Assembly: GCA_910574635.1 (NCBI GenBank)
Contig: CAJTCG010000004.1
Span: 62,001 to 126,000, forward strand
DNA length: 64,000 nt
DNA from: Oscillospiraceae bacterium
Lineage (GTDB): Bacteria; Bacillota; Clostridia; Oscillospirales; Oscillospiraceae
Direction: 5' to 3'
This document shows, piece by piece, positions 1 through 7,644 of this stretch; position 1 is the stretch's first letter; every line of letters starts with the position of its first letter. The notes under the pieces are model-generated. The model was not told where the DNA came from. It ran no database searches and worked only from the letters and a program-made list of their open reading frames with translations. The translations under genes were made by a program, and so were the position numbers.

Positions 1-399
1 CTGATTCTGGACGAGGCGACCTCCGGCCTGGACCCCATCGTCCGGGACGAGGTGCTGGAGATTTTCAACGAGTTCACCCGGGAGGAGGACCACTCCATTT
101 TGATTTCCTCCCATATCCTCAGCGATTTGGAGAAGCTCTGTGATTACATTGCCTTCCTGCACAGGGGACAGCTCCTCTTTTGCGACGAGAAGGACCAGCT
201 TCTGGAGACCTACGGCGTCTTTGCCGGGACGGCGGAGCAGCTGGAAAGCCTCCGGGAGGAGGCCATCCTGGGCCGGGAGTCCAGCGGCTACGGCGGGGTC
301 CGGGCCCTGGTCCGGCGGGAGGAGGTCCCGGCGGGCCTGGAGCTGGAGCGGGCGACGGTGGAGGATATCATCCTCTTTATGGTGAAAGGAGCGAAATGA
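1..399 (+). CDS. ABC transporter ATP-binding protein, C-terminal part (5' end outside window)
   Basis: The reading frame is open from base 1, so the start lies upstream. It begins inside the Walker B region (LILDEATSGLDP), followed by the H-loop region SILISSHILSDLEKLCDYIAF, then a roughly 60-residue C-terminal extension typical of drug/peptide exporter ATPases of the BcrA/YtrB type. The protein would hydrolyse ATP on the cytoplasmic face to drive a membrane partner. The stop overlaps the ATG of the next gene, which encodes a membrane protein, so the two form a translationally coupled ATPase-permease exporter. The substrate cannot be told from the sequence. The Walker A and signature motifs are not visible because of the truncation. 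Confidence 0.9.
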   Translation: MILDEATSGLDPIVRDEVLEIFNEFTREEDHSILISSHILSDLEKLCDYIAFLHRGQLLFCDEKDQLLETYGVFAGTAEQLESLREEAILGRESSGYGGVRALVRREEVPAGLELERATVEDIILFMVKGAK

Positions 400-986
400 T
401 GAAAGCGCTGGTACAGAAGGATTTCTATGTGATCTGGAAGCAGATGAGAATGTTTGTCCTGGTGTTGGCGCTGCTGTCCATGGTGAACAGTGCGTTCAAT
501 ACGGTGTTCCTGGTGGTCTGGTGCTCCATGCTGCCCTATACGGCCATGGCCTATGACGAGCGGAGCCATTGGAATCAGCTGGCGGCCATGATGCCCTATT
601 CCAAGCGGGATATCGTGCTGAGCAAGTACGTGCTGGGCTGGCTCTGCATGGCGGCGTCGGGGGTGTTCTGCCTGGCGGTGCAGGCGGCGGCGGGGATTGT
701 TTCGGGGAGCGCGCCCAGTGTTCCCACCCTGCTGGCGAGCCTTTGCTTGGGAATCATCACCCTGGATATCACCTTACCGGCGGTGCTGCGCTTCGGCGTG
801 GAGAGGGGAAGGATGATTTTCATGGTGGTGATCTTCGGCGTGGCGATCTCCATAGGGATTCTTGTGGACATGGTGGATGAACTCCCCAGCCTACCCGTTC
901 CCCTGGTGGTGCTGCTTCCCCTGGGGGCGGCGGCGGGAACGGCGCTTTCCATCCCGCTGTCCATGAAGCTCTACAAGGAGAATTGA
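396..986 (+). CDS. ABC-2 type transporter permease
   Basis: Membrane protein of 196 residues starting MMKALVQKDFYVIWKQ, with about six hydrophobic segments (for example MFVLVLALLSMVN and FMVVIFGVAISIGILVDMV). The N-terminal KALVQKDFY pattern and overall size match the small ABC-2 permeases paired with BcrA/YtrB-type ATPases. Its ATG overlaps the stop codon of the preceding ATPase gene (396-399), so it should be the membrane half of the same exporter. A second ATG at 399 is an equally possible start. No substrate can be assigned from sequence. Confidence 0.85.
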   Translation: MMKALVQKDFYVIWKQMRMFVLVLALLSMVNSAFNTVFLVVWCSMLPYTAMAYDERSHWNQLAAMMPYSKRDIVLSKYVLGWLCMAASGVFCLAVQAAAGIVSGSAPSVPTLLASLCLGIITLDITLPAVLRFGVERGRMIFMVVIFGVAISIGILVDMVDELPSLPVPLVVLLPLGAAAGTALSIPLSMKLYKEN

Positions 987-1001
987 AAGGAGAGGTACGC
1001 A

Positions 1002-1091
1002 ATGCCCCATGTACCAAATAATCTGCTGCTGCTTCTGCTGCTTTTGCCGCTTGCGGACCGGCTGTGGAAGATGTGGAAGGACCACCATTAA
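1002..1091 (+). CDS. Small hydrophobic protein, 29 residues, in exporter operon
   Basis: A 29-codon frame: a polar start (MPHVPNN), a run of eight leucines followed by PLADR, and a basic/aromatic tail (LWKMWKDHH). A good ribosome binding site (AAAGGAGAGG, centred about 8 bases upstream) precedes the ATG, 15 bases after the permease stop, and the TAA is followed at once by the ribosome binding site of the next gene. The length would span a membrane once. It could be a small subunit or regulator of the exporter. The function is unknown and the call rests on position, ribosome binding site and composition. Confidence 0.5.
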   Translation: MPHVPNNLLLLLLLLPLADRLWKMWKDHH

Positions 1092-1102
1092 GGAGAGATG
1101 AC

Positions 1103-1321
1103 ATGAAAAATACCAAGCGCTGCCCCGTCTGCGGCTCCACGGATGTCATTCGGGTCCCGGACGACGCCCACCGCTACCTCTCCAACGGCATCTTCCTCAC
1201 CCGGGCGCTGATGGTGAAGCGGATTCCCGTGGCCCGCTATGTCTGCCATGACTGCGGATACCTGGAAAACTGGGTGGAGAACCAGCACGAACGGGACAAG
1301 ATCAAGCGGGCCTGGGGATAA
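1103..1321 (+). CDS. Small zinc-ribbon protein
   Basis: 72 residues, start chosen at 1103 because AGGAGAG lies just upstream. The N-terminal CPVCGST and the later CHDCGY form two CxxC knuckles about 40 residues apart, the signature of a small zinc ribbon. The rest is basic and polar (ENQHERDKIKRAW). It is the last gene of the exporter operon, after the 29-residue hydrophobic frame, and is followed directly by a strong hairpin. Such proteins are often annotated only as zinc-ribbon domain proteins; a specific role cannot be given. Confidence 0.7.
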   Translation: MKNTKRCPVCGSTDVIRVPDDAHRYLSNGIFLTRALMVKRIPVARYVCHDCGYLENWVENQHERDKIKRAWG

Positions 1322-1325
1322 CCGG

Positions 1326-1355
1326 CGGGCCCTCCGCCATAAGGCGGAGGGCCCG
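1326..1355 (+). terminator. Hairpin after exporter operon (copy 1 of a duplicated hairpin)
   Basis: Perfect 13-bp arms (1326-1338 and 1343-1355) with a 4-base ATAA loop, immediately after the zinc-ribbon stop. There is no T-run directly behind it; instead more hairpins follow. The same arms and loop recur exactly at 1520-1549. Confidence 0.65.
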
Positions 1356-1357
1356 TC

Positions 1358-1468
1358 AGGCTGGCGAAAAAATATTTTCGCCAGCCTGAGCAAGTTTTCA
1401 GAACCCGCGGAAAGTTCTGAAAACTTATGATTTAAAAACGAAAGGAACCCCTCCTGGGTTCCTCTCGT
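1358..1468. repeat. Three further inverted repeats in tandem
   Basis: Between the two copies of the duplicated hairpin lie three more inverted repeats: 13-bp arms 1358-1370/1375-1387, 13-bp arms 1392-1404/1414-1426, and near-perfect arms 1438-1450/1456-1468 with one mismatch. None is followed by a clear T-run on the + strand. They occupy the whole 230-base gap between convergent genes. Confidence 0.7.
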
Positions 1469-1519
1469 AACTCTCTTCCTTCCCGTCAAATGGGTCTTCC
1501 GGTTTTTTCGACACTCCGG

Positions 1520-1549
1520 CGGGCCCTCCGCCATAAGGCGGAGGGCCCG
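1520..1549. terminator. Hairpin copy 2, between convergent genes
   Basis: Exact copy of the arms and loop at 1326-1355, here followed on the + strand by TTTCTTC, which makes it the better terminator of the two for rightward transcription. It also lies just beyond the stop (1555) of the leftward ferritin-like gene. Confidence 0.7.
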
Positions 1550-1554
1550 TTTCT

Positions 1555-2250
1555 TCATGCGTTTTGCAGGCTTCTTTGCAGCAGTCCCATCAGGGTTTCC
1601 GCGTGGGCGTAGGACTGCTTGCTCATCTCCTCGAAGAGCTTCGTCAGACAGGGGTCCATGGTGTCCTCGGCGGAGCGGGCGTAGTTGAAGCCGCTGCACG
1701 CCGCCGCGTGATAGCGCTCCCGGAGGGCGGGGCACCAGCGGCCTGCGTAGATGCGCTCCGCGCTGACGCTGGGGCGGTAGCGCCGGCCGGTGATGAGGTA
1801 GTGGGCCGCCATCAGCCGCCGGGCCTGGTCCTGGAGTTCCGCCGCCATGTCCCGCAGGGGCTTCCGGGCCCAGGAGGGGGCCTGGCGGGTCAGGGCCAGA
1901 AGATAGCGCCGGTCCGACAGGGCCGCTTCGATGTAGCCGGTGATGACCTCCAGCATCTCCTCCGCCTCGGTGCCCATGCAGCAGGGATTTTGTTCCGCGC
2001 CGGGAAGCGAGGCGTCGGGGCCCGCGGGAACGGGAACGGCGGGGGCCTCCGGCGCGGCGGGGAGAACGGTAAGGGCCGGGGCGGCGGGAATCGCGGAAGC
2101 CTCGGACCGGGCGGAGGCCGCCGGCTGGGCGGGGGCCGCCGGCTGGGCCGCCATGCCGGGGTAGGGCTCCAGGTTGGGGGCGACCCGCTGCCAGATGCGG
2201 TCATACTGTCGAAAATCGTAAACTTCCGGTGTTTGGGGCATATGTTCCAT
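1555..2250 (-). CDS. Ferritin-like domain protein with Pro/Ala-rich linker
   Basis: 231 residues. The start at 2250 is chosen because AGGAGGG lies 7 bases before this ATG; the frame stays open further upstream but without a ribosome binding site. Residues 1-30 (PEVYDFRQYDRIWQRVAP) are followed by about 75 residues rich in Ala and Pro, then a helical C-terminal domain with paired acidic/His positions (EAEEMLEVITGYIEAAL, LMAAHYLITG, ERYHAAACSGFNYA) like ferritin/rubrerythrin-type four-helix proteins. It may bind a di-metal centre, but the ligand set is not clear. Divergent from the Fe-S assembly pair, which is suggestive only. Confidence 0.55.
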   Translation of the reverse strand: MEHMPQTPEVYDFRQYDRIWQRVAPNLEPYPGMAAQPAAPAQPAASARSEASAIPAAPALTVLPAAPEAPAVPVPAGPDASLPGAEQNPCCMGTEAEEMLEVITGYIEAALSDRRYLLALTRQAPSWARKPLRDMAAELQDQARRLMAAHYLITGRRYRPSVSAERIYAGRWCPALRERYHAAACSGFNYARSAEDTMDPCLTKLFEEMSKQSYAHAETLMGLLQRSLQNA

Positions 2251-2370
2251 GAGAGGTCCCTCCTTTTCCTCCCAGTCTATGCAAAGGGTAAAAAAATGGT
2301 TCCTGTTGCGCCTGCAACAGATAAGAGAGGCGCTTTTGGGTAAAATGTAGAAGAAAACCCAAGGCATTCG

Positions 2371-2399
2371 TTGCATTCTCCCGTTATATCTGGTAGAAT
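2371..2399 (+). promoter_or_regulatory. Sigma-A promoter for the Fe-S assembly pair
   Basis: TTGCAT (2371-2376), 17-base spacer, TAGAAT (2394-2399), 35 bases ahead of the sufC-like start, which has its own AAAGGAGG ribosome binding site. Confidence 0.6.
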
Positions 2400-2434
2400 G
2401 CTGTCTGACACAGCAAGCAAAGGAGGATTCCCCC

Positions 2435-3175
2435 ATGCTGGAACTGAAACACCTCAGCTACGCCGTTCATGAGGACGGCGGGGAGCTGGGCATTTTGAAC
2501 GATATCTCCCTCACCGTCGGCGGCGGGCGGCTGGTGGTCTTCACCGGCCCCAACGGCGGCGGAAAGACCACGCTGGCAAAAAGCATCATGGGCCTGGTGA
2601 AGCCCACCGCCGGGCGGATACTCTGGAACGGGCAGGACGTCACGGATCTGGGCATCACCGAGCGGGCGAAGCTGGGCATCAGCTACGGCTTCCAGCAGCC
2701 CCCCCGGTTCAAGGGGCTGACGGTCCGGGATTTGCTGACCCTGGCCAGCGGAGACGGGACGCTCTCCAAGGATCGCTGCTGCCAGTACCTCACCCGGGTG
2801 GGCCTGTGCGCCAACGACTACCTGGACCGGGAGGTGGACGCCTCCCTCTCCGGCGGCGAGGTGAAGCGCATTGAAATCGCCAGCATCCTGGCGAGAAACG
2901 CGAAGCTTATGATTTTTGACGAGCCGGAGGCGGGCATTGACCTGTGGTCCTTCGCCCGGCTGACGGAGACCTTCGAGCAGCTTCACGCCGCCGGAGGGGC
3001 TACCATGATCATCATCTCCCACCAGGAGCGGATCATCTCCCTGGCGGACGAGGTCATTGTGGTGGGAGACGGGCAGATCCGCCACCGGGGAACCCCGGCG
3101 GAGATTCTGCCCCAGATTCTGGCGGACACCCTGGGCACCTGCCCGGTTTTGCGGAAGGAGGCGATGGCGCAATGA
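2435..3175 (+). CDS. sufC: Fe-S cluster assembly ATPase, SufC/SmsC type
   Basis: 246-residue soluble ABC ATPase: Walker A GPNGGGKTT at residues 38-46, signature LSGGEVKRIEIA near 138-150, Walker B LMIFDEPEAGIDL near 157-169, then an IIISHQE H-loop. The LSGGEVKR form and the E-AGIDL D-loop are typical of SufC, not of transporter ATPases. SufC energises the SufB scaffold on which clusters are built in the cytoplasm. Its stop overlaps the start of the SufB-like gene by 4 bases, and no sufS, sufU or sufD follows, which matches the minimal two-gene (SmsCB-type) arrangement of anaerobes. The symbol is used in the broad family sense. Confidence 0.85.
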   Translation: MLELKHLSYAVHEDGGELGILNDISLTVGGGRLVVFTGPNGGGKTTLAKSIMGLVKPTAGRILWNGQDVTDLGITERAKLGISYGFQQPPRFKGLTVRDLLTLASGDGTLSKDRCCQYLTRVGLCANDYLDREVDASLSGGEVKRIEIASILARNAKLMIFDEPEAGIDLWSFARLTETFEQLHAAGGATMIIISHQERIISLADEVIVVGDGQIRHRGTPAEILPQILADTLGTCPVLRKEAMAQ

Positions 3176-4095
3176 TGGATACCGAGATCGATCGCGGCTT
3201 ACTGGAAAAGATCGCGGACCTCATTGGCAAGCCCGTGGGGGCCTTCAACATCCGCAAGGACTCCGGCTGCGACGGCCGCCAGTCTACAGAGCACATTGAA
3301 ATCACCTCCAAGGAGGACAAGCCCGGCATCGACATCCGGGTCAAGCCCGGCACCGTGGGGGAGACCTGCTATATTCCCGTTATCATCACAAAGTCCGGCC
3401 TTCGGGAGATGGTCTATAACGACTTCTTCATCGGCGAGGGCTGTGATGTGGACATTGTGGCGGGCTGCGGCATTCACAACTGCGGTGGGGAGGAGTCCCG
3501 CCACGACGGCGTCCATACCTTCTACGTGGGCAAGGGCGCCCGGGTCCGCTACACCGAGAAGCACTACGGCGAGGGGGACGGAACCGGAGGCCGGATCATG
3601 AACCCCCAGACGGTGGTCTATCTGGAGGAGGGGGCCTCCATCCAGATGGAGACCGTTCAAATCCGGGGCATTGATTCCACCAAGCGCTCCACGAAAATCG
3701 TCTGCGGCAAGGGAGCCGAGGCTGTGGTTACGGAGCGGCTGCTGACCCACGGAGACCAGACGGCGGAGAGCGACATGGAGATCATTCTGGACGGCGAGGA
3801 TTCCAAGGGCCGGGTGATTTCCCGCTCCGTGGCGCAGGACCGCTCGGAGCAGGTGTTCTATCCCCGGATGGTGGGCAATGCCCAGTGCTTCGGCCATGTC
3901 CAGTGCGACTCCATCATTATGGGGACGGCAAAAATCAAGTCCATTCCCGCCATCACCGCCAACTGTACCGAGGCCCAGCTGGTCCACGAGGCGGCCATCG
4001 GCAAGATTGCCGGGGACCAGCTGCTGAAGCTGGAGACCCTGGGCCTCACCGAGGAGGAGGCTGAGGACTGCATCCTCAAGGGCTTCCTGGCCTGA
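3172..4095 (+). CDS. sufB: Fe-S cluster assembly scaffold, SufB/SufD family (SmsB type)
   Basis: 307 residues, clearly shorter than classical SufB (about 470-495) and lacking its N-terminal region. The beta-helix core is present, with the conserved cysteine in GHVQCDSIIMG and the glutamate in LVHEAAIGKI that in SufB take part in cluster building. The start overlaps the sufC stop (ATGATGGA), so translation is coupled; ATG at 3175 is an alternative. With the ATPase it should form an SmsB2C2-like scaffold. Many of the neighbouring enzymes (hydrogenase, PFOR) need Fe-S clusters. A bidirectional terminator follows. Confidence 0.82.
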   Translation: MMDTEIDRGLLEKIADLIGKPVGAFNIRKDSGCDGRQSTEHIEITSKEDKPGIDIRVKPGTVGETCYIPVIITKSGLREMVYNDFFIGEGCDVDIVAGCGIHNCGGEESRHDGVHTFYVGKGARVRYTEKHYGEGDGTGGRIMNPQTVVYLEEGASIQMETVQIRGIDSTKRSTKIVCGKGAEAVVTERLLTHGDQTAESDMEIILDGEDSKGRVISRSVAQDRSEQVFYPRMVGNAQCFGHVQCDSIIMGTAKIKSIPAITANCTEAQLVHEAAIGKIAGDQLLKLETLGLTEEEAEDCILKGFLA

Positions 4096-4108
4096 CCATT
4101 CAGGACGC

Positions 4109-4140
4109 AAAAACGCCCCGCCGTCCCGGCGGGGCGTTTT
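4109..4140. terminator. Bidirectional terminator between sufB-like gene and binding protein
   Basis: A-run, about 13-bp GC-rich inverted repeat with a 3-base loop, T-run (GGGGCGTTTT). It lies between convergent genes ending at 4095 and 4148 and can serve both. Confidence 0.85.
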
Positions 4141-4147
4141 CATGCGC

Positions 4148-5812
4148 TCAGGCAGTTCTGGCCACGACATTCGCAAAGCTGAACCAGCCCCGGGGGTCCC
4201 GGAAGGCCCCGGTGAAGGTCTCCCGCAGCTCCCAGTCGGTGCCCTTGGTGTAAAGGGGGGCGAAGGCGGAATTCATCAGCAGCAGGGCCTCGGCGTCGTG
4301 GAGGCAGCCCATCCGGGCGGTGCCGTCGGCGGCGCCCGCTACAATTTTCATCAGCGTGTCGTAGGCGCTGCTCTCATAGCGGACCAGGTTCTCCCGGCTC
4401 CCGGTGGTCCAGGACATCAGGAAGCACTCCGCGTCGTTGGCGGAGGCGGTGAGGGTCCGGCCCGCCAGGTCATATTCCCCGTTTCTCAGGGCGGACATCA
4501 GGCCCCGTTCCGTCAGGCCCTTGGGCACGGCCTGGACGCCCAGGACCTCCAGCCACTGTTGGCAGAGGAGCTGGGCCACAGCGTCGTTCACATCGTTTTT
4601 CAAATAGAGAAATTCCAGCTCGCCCAGGTCCGCGCCGCTGTTGTACCCGGCTTCTGCCAGCAGGTCCCGGGCCTGCTGGCAGCGGGCCTCATAGCCCTCC
4701 GGGCCGTTGTCCAGCAGGGGGGCGCTGAGGGCGCGGAAATCTCCCTCCTCATTCTCCGGTACGCCGGGGGGGACGACGCCCTCCGCCGGCAGGGCCGCCG
4801 CCCCCGCCGCCTGGGCCAGGGCGTTCCGGTCAATGGCCAGGGTCATGGCCTCCCGCAGGGCCGGGTCGCCGAAGGTCTCGGACGCGCAGTTGAACAGGGC
4901 GGCGTAGGTGGCCAGCTCCGGCAGGGGGGACCACTCCGGGTCCGCCGCCAGCTCTGTCAGGCGGGCGTCCGGCAAAGGCCAGACGGCGTCCACGGTCTTG
5001 CTCTCATAGAGGGACCAGGCTTCCTCCGGCGAACCGGCAAAGTGGAAGGTGACGCTCTGGGGCCCCGGCTGGGCGGCGTAGTAGCGGTCATTGGCGGTCA
5101 ATTGGAGGAGGCGGCCCTCCTCCAAAGAGGCGACGGTGTAGGGCCCGTTGGTCACCAGCTGGGTGGGGTCCCCTTCCCACCAGGACTTGTCCCCGGAGGC
5201 GGCTTTCAGCTTCTGCACCACGTCCTGGCGCAGGGGCATGGCGGCGGGGGAGGTGCAGACCTCCTTTAAAAACCAGTCGTAGCGCCCGTTCAGCGTCACC
5301 ACCAGGGTGGAGTCGTTTTTCGCCGTCACCTGGAGGAGGCTCATGTCCTTGGCGGCCCGGGCCTCCTGATAGCCCTTGACCACGGACAGCAGGTCCGCGT
5401 AGCGGGAGCCGGTGGCGGGGTTCGCCAGGCGCTGCCAGGCGTAGACGAAATCCCCGGCGGTGACGGGCTGCCCGTCGGACCAGCGGGCGCTGCGGAGGCG
5501 GAAGGTGTAGGTGACGGTGATGGCGCCCTCCTTAGTCTCCTCCTCCTGGTCCACGCTTTTGGCCATGCCGGGGAGGACGCTGGTTTTTCCCGTGCTGTCC
5601 ACCGTCACCCGCATAAGGTTTTCATAGAGATGAGCCAGGACGGTCTGGCCTTCGGTGTCCTCGGCGTAGATGGGGTCCAGGGACTCCGGGGCGGACCCCA
5701 CGCAGACGGCCAGGGCCATGCCCTCGCCGTCCTTGGCACAGCCGGACAGCAGGGCGGTGCACAGCAGCCCGGACAGCGCCAGGGCCGCCAGGCGTTTGAC
5801 GAACTGTTTCAT
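4148..5812 (-). CDS. Peptide/oligopeptide ABC transporter substrate-binding lipoprotein (SBP_bac_5)
   Basis: 554 residues. The start at 5812 follows TGGAGG; an in-frame ATG at 5842 lacks a ribosome binding site. Signal peptide of the lipoprotein class with lipobox LLSGC (Cys25), so the protein is anchored on the outer face of the membrane. Family features include ESLDPIYAEDTEGQTVLAHLYENL near the N terminus, FRLRSARWSDGQPVTAGDFVYAWQRL, and LREAMTLAIDRNALAQ. It resembles OppA/DppA binding proteins for peptides. No permease or ATPase genes are adjacent, so it is an orphan binding protein that may serve a distant transporter or act as a sensor. Confidence 0.85.
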   Translation of the reverse strand: MKQFVKRLAALALSGLLCTALLSGCAKDGEGMALAVCVGSAPESLDPIYAEDTEGQTVLAHLYENLMRVTVDSTGKTSVLPGMAKSVDQEEETKEGAITVTYTFRLRSARWSDGQPVTAGDFVYAWQRLANPATGSRYADLLSVVKGYQEARAAKDMSLLQVTAKNDSTLVVTLNGRYDWFLKEVCTSPAAMPLRQDVVQKLKAASGDKSWWEGDPTQLVTNGPYTVASLEEGRLLQLTANDRYYAAQPGPQSVTFHFAGSPEEAWSLYESKTVDAVWPLPDARLTELAADPEWSPLPELATYAALFNCASETFGDPALREAMTLAIDRNALAQAAGAAALPAEGVVPPGVPENEEGDFRALSAPLLDNGPEGYEARCQQARDLLAEAGYNSGADLGELEFLYLKNDVNDAVAQLLCQQWLEVLGVQAVPKGLTERGLMSALRNGEYDLAGRTLTASANDAECFLMSWTTGSRENLVRYESSAYDTLMKIVAGAADGTARMGCLHDAEALLLMNSAFAPLYTKGTDWELRETFTGAFRDPRGWFSFANVVARTA

Positions 5813-5889
5813 AAAACCTCCAGAGACGGACCGTCTCTTCATTTCTGATTACAGCCGCACCGCCGCCTGGGCGGATCTGGCAGACATCT

Positions 5890-5926
5890 ATTATAAAGAA
5901 TTTCGCCCGCCTTGTAAAGGCGGGCG
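5890..5926 (-). promoter_or_regulatory. Promoter of binding-protein gene with its -35 inside a hairpin
   Basis: Read on the minus strand: TTTACA (5913-5918), 17-base spacer, TATAAT (5890-5895). The -35 box sits at the tip of a perfect 10-bp-arm hairpin (arms 5904-5913 and 5917-5926), which is also the first hairpin downstream of the HAD gene ending at 5995. Confidence 0.65.
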
Positions 5927-5994
5927 GGGCAAAAAAGTAACAAAAATGACAAAAATTAAGGAACCGTTCAAATTTTAGGCGAAGCCTCCGGGCC

Positions 5995-6765
5995 TCACAG
6001 GGTTTCCAGCACCTCCGCCACGGTGCGGCAGCGGGTGGAGAAGCGGGCCCGGAGCTCCGGCGCGGCGCCCTCCATCAGATAGGGGCGGCCTGCCCGTTCC
6101 AGCATGGAAACGTCGTTGTAGTTGTCCCCGAAGGCCATGACCTCCTCCAGCCGCAGGCCCAGGGCCTCGCAGAGCCGGGAGATGCCCAGGCCCTTGTCCG
6201 CCAGGGTGAAGTCCACCCAGACCGCTCCGGCCACGGCGCAGCGGAAATGTTGCTCCCACTTGGGAAACAGGGCGGCCTTGGCGGCTTCGATGCCCTTGGG
6301 GCAGTAGGCGGAGACCTTGATGATGTCCTCCGGCACGTCTGCCGGGGCGGGGAGGACGGCGGTGCGGTTGCCCAGGAACCAGCGGATCTGGTCCTCCAGG
6401 TCCGGGGTCTTGGGGCAGAGGTAGCTGACGTCGGCGCCGGAGATCAGCACCTCCGTTTCCGGCAGGGCCAGAATCTCGGCGCACAGCTCCTCGGCTAGGC
6501 GGCGGTCCATGACGGTTTTGCTTAAAATGGGTCCAGGGCTTCCGGGGCCGTAGACCACCGCGCCGTTCTCGCAGAGGAAGGGCACTTGGTCCGCCACCGG
6601 GGCGAAGAGCCGCCGGAGGCTGGTGTACTGCCGTCCGCTGGCGGGGCAGAAGAGGACGCCCTTCTTTTCCAGGCGGTGGATGTGGTCAAAGATCTCCGGG
6701 GGAATCTCCGTGGCTCCGTTTTGGAGCAGGGTCCCGTCGATGTCGCTGGCGATGAGGCGGATCAT
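5995..6765 (-). CDS. HAD-superfamily Cof-type phosphatase
   Basis: 256 residues. Motif I is DIDGTLL with the nucleophile and acid at D8 and D10; the C-terminal motif GDNYNDVSML matches the Mg-binding motif IV of the Cof/YidA subfamily (cap type C2B). Members dephosphorylate sugar phosphates, FMN or similar small molecules in the cytoplasm; substrate range is broad and cannot be read from sequence. It stands alone in its transcription unit, upstream of the binding-protein gene on the same strand and divergent from the XRE regulator. Confidence 0.85.
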   Translation of the reverse strand: MIRLIASDIDGTLLQNGATEIPPEIFDHIHRLEKKGVLFCPASGRQYTSLRRLFAPVADQVPFLCENGAVVYGPGSPGPILSKTVMDRRLAEELCAEILALPETEVLISGADVSYLCPKTPDLEDQIRWFLGNRTAVLPAPADVPEDIIKVSAYCPKGIEAAKAALFPKWEQHFRCAVAGAVWVDFTLADKGLGISRLCEALGLRLEEVMAFGDNYNDVSMLERAGRPYLMEGAAPELRARFSTRCRTVAEVLETL

Positions 6766-7040
6766 GGGTGGAGTTCCTTCTTTCTATATCAGGCAACATT
6801 CAAGAAACGCGGGCGGTGGAGCTGCAGCAAGGAGCGCCGCCTGGAATGCTTCTTTTTCATGCTCCCGTTTCTGCGCTGTGGCGCTTTACGATCCAGTATA
6901 CCCCATCCCCGGACGGGGTTCAAGCCCGAATTTCGCCGCCGGACTGTTAAGAATCCGTGCGGAAGTGCAAGGAAACGCCGCTGGCGTTCTCCGGAAAAAC
7001 CCTCTATAATAGAATCAACTTCAACACAGGAGGTCACAGA

Positions 7041-7496
7041 ATGAGTTTGGGAAGCAATCTGTCCGACGCCCGGAAGAAGAAGGGCCTGTCCCAGGAGGCC
7101 GTGGCGGAAAAGCTGGGGGTGAGCCGCCAGACCATCTCCAAATGGGAGACGGACGAGACTTTGCCGGACATCCGCCAGTCCAAGCACCTGGCGCTGCTTT
7201 ACGGCCTGACCCTGGACGAGCTGATCGCCTTCGACCTGGAGGTCCAGGAGATTCAGGAGGTCATCGACCGCACCCGGGAGGAGGTCTCGGACAAAATCGA
7301 CTGGACCAAGGCGTGGAGCAAAAAGTACCCTGTCCTGGCCCAATACCAGTCCCAGGTAGACGCCGCCCCCTACGCGGCGGAGCTGGAGCGGCTGCTGGAG
7401 GAGCTGAAAAGGACCTGCGGCTACAATGAGCTGGACGCGTTTTTGGTGCTGAAAGACATTCTGGCACAGGTTTGGAAGGCCCGGAAGCGCGCCTGA
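7041..7496 (+). CDS. XRE-family transcriptional regulator
   Basis: 151 residues starting MSLGSNLSDARKKKGLSQ, placed after AGGAGGT. The helix-turn-helix covers about residues 6-60 (LSQEAVAEKLGVSRQTISKWETDETLPDIRQSKHLALLYGLTLDEL). The remaining about 90 residues (EVIDRTREEVSDKIDWTKAWSKKYP) have no domain I recognise. A TATAAT at 7005-7010 may be its -10 box; the -35 is weak. It lies between a divergent HAD gene and the hydrogenase operon, and the target is unknown. Confidence 0.8.
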   Translation: MSLGSNLSDARKKKGLSQEAVAEKLGVSRQTISKWETDETLPDIRQSKHLALLYGLTLDELIAFDLEVQEIQEVIDRTREEVSDKIDWTKAWSKKYPVLAQYQSQVDAAPYAAELERLLEELKRTCGYNELDAFLVLKDILAQVWKARKRA

Positions 7497-7571
7497 GACG
7501 CCATTGCCGAGAAATATTTCACAATAAAAAGAAGCCCTTACAAAAAAAGATTGTCTATTTTATAACTTTGC

Positions 7572-7600
7572 TTGACTTTTCCAGCTCATGTCTCCATAAT
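7572..7600 (+). promoter_or_regulatory. Promoter of the hydrogenase operon
   Basis: TTGACT (7572-7577), 17-base spacer, CATAAT (7595-7600), 44 bases before the start at 7645, in an AT-rich stretch that contrasts with the GC-rich genes on both sides. The ribosome binding site is AGGAGAG. Confidence 0.6.
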
Positions 7601-7644
7601 AATATTTAGGAAACCAAAAAAACTTTTAGGAGAGAAGTGAAGTC

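Noticed and set aside
1564-2343. Long open frame on the + strand opposite the ferritin-like gene
   Set aside because: Composition is low complexity (Gly, Arg, Ala), with no ribosome binding site and no family resemblance; it is the antisense shadow of a GC-rich gene.
7551-7568. Rex-like site (TTGTCTATTTTATAACTT) upstream of the hydrogenase operon
   Set aside because: Would make sense for redox control, but at least five of the fourteen conserved positions of TTGTTAA-N4-TTAACAA differ, so the match is not better than chance in AT-rich DNA.
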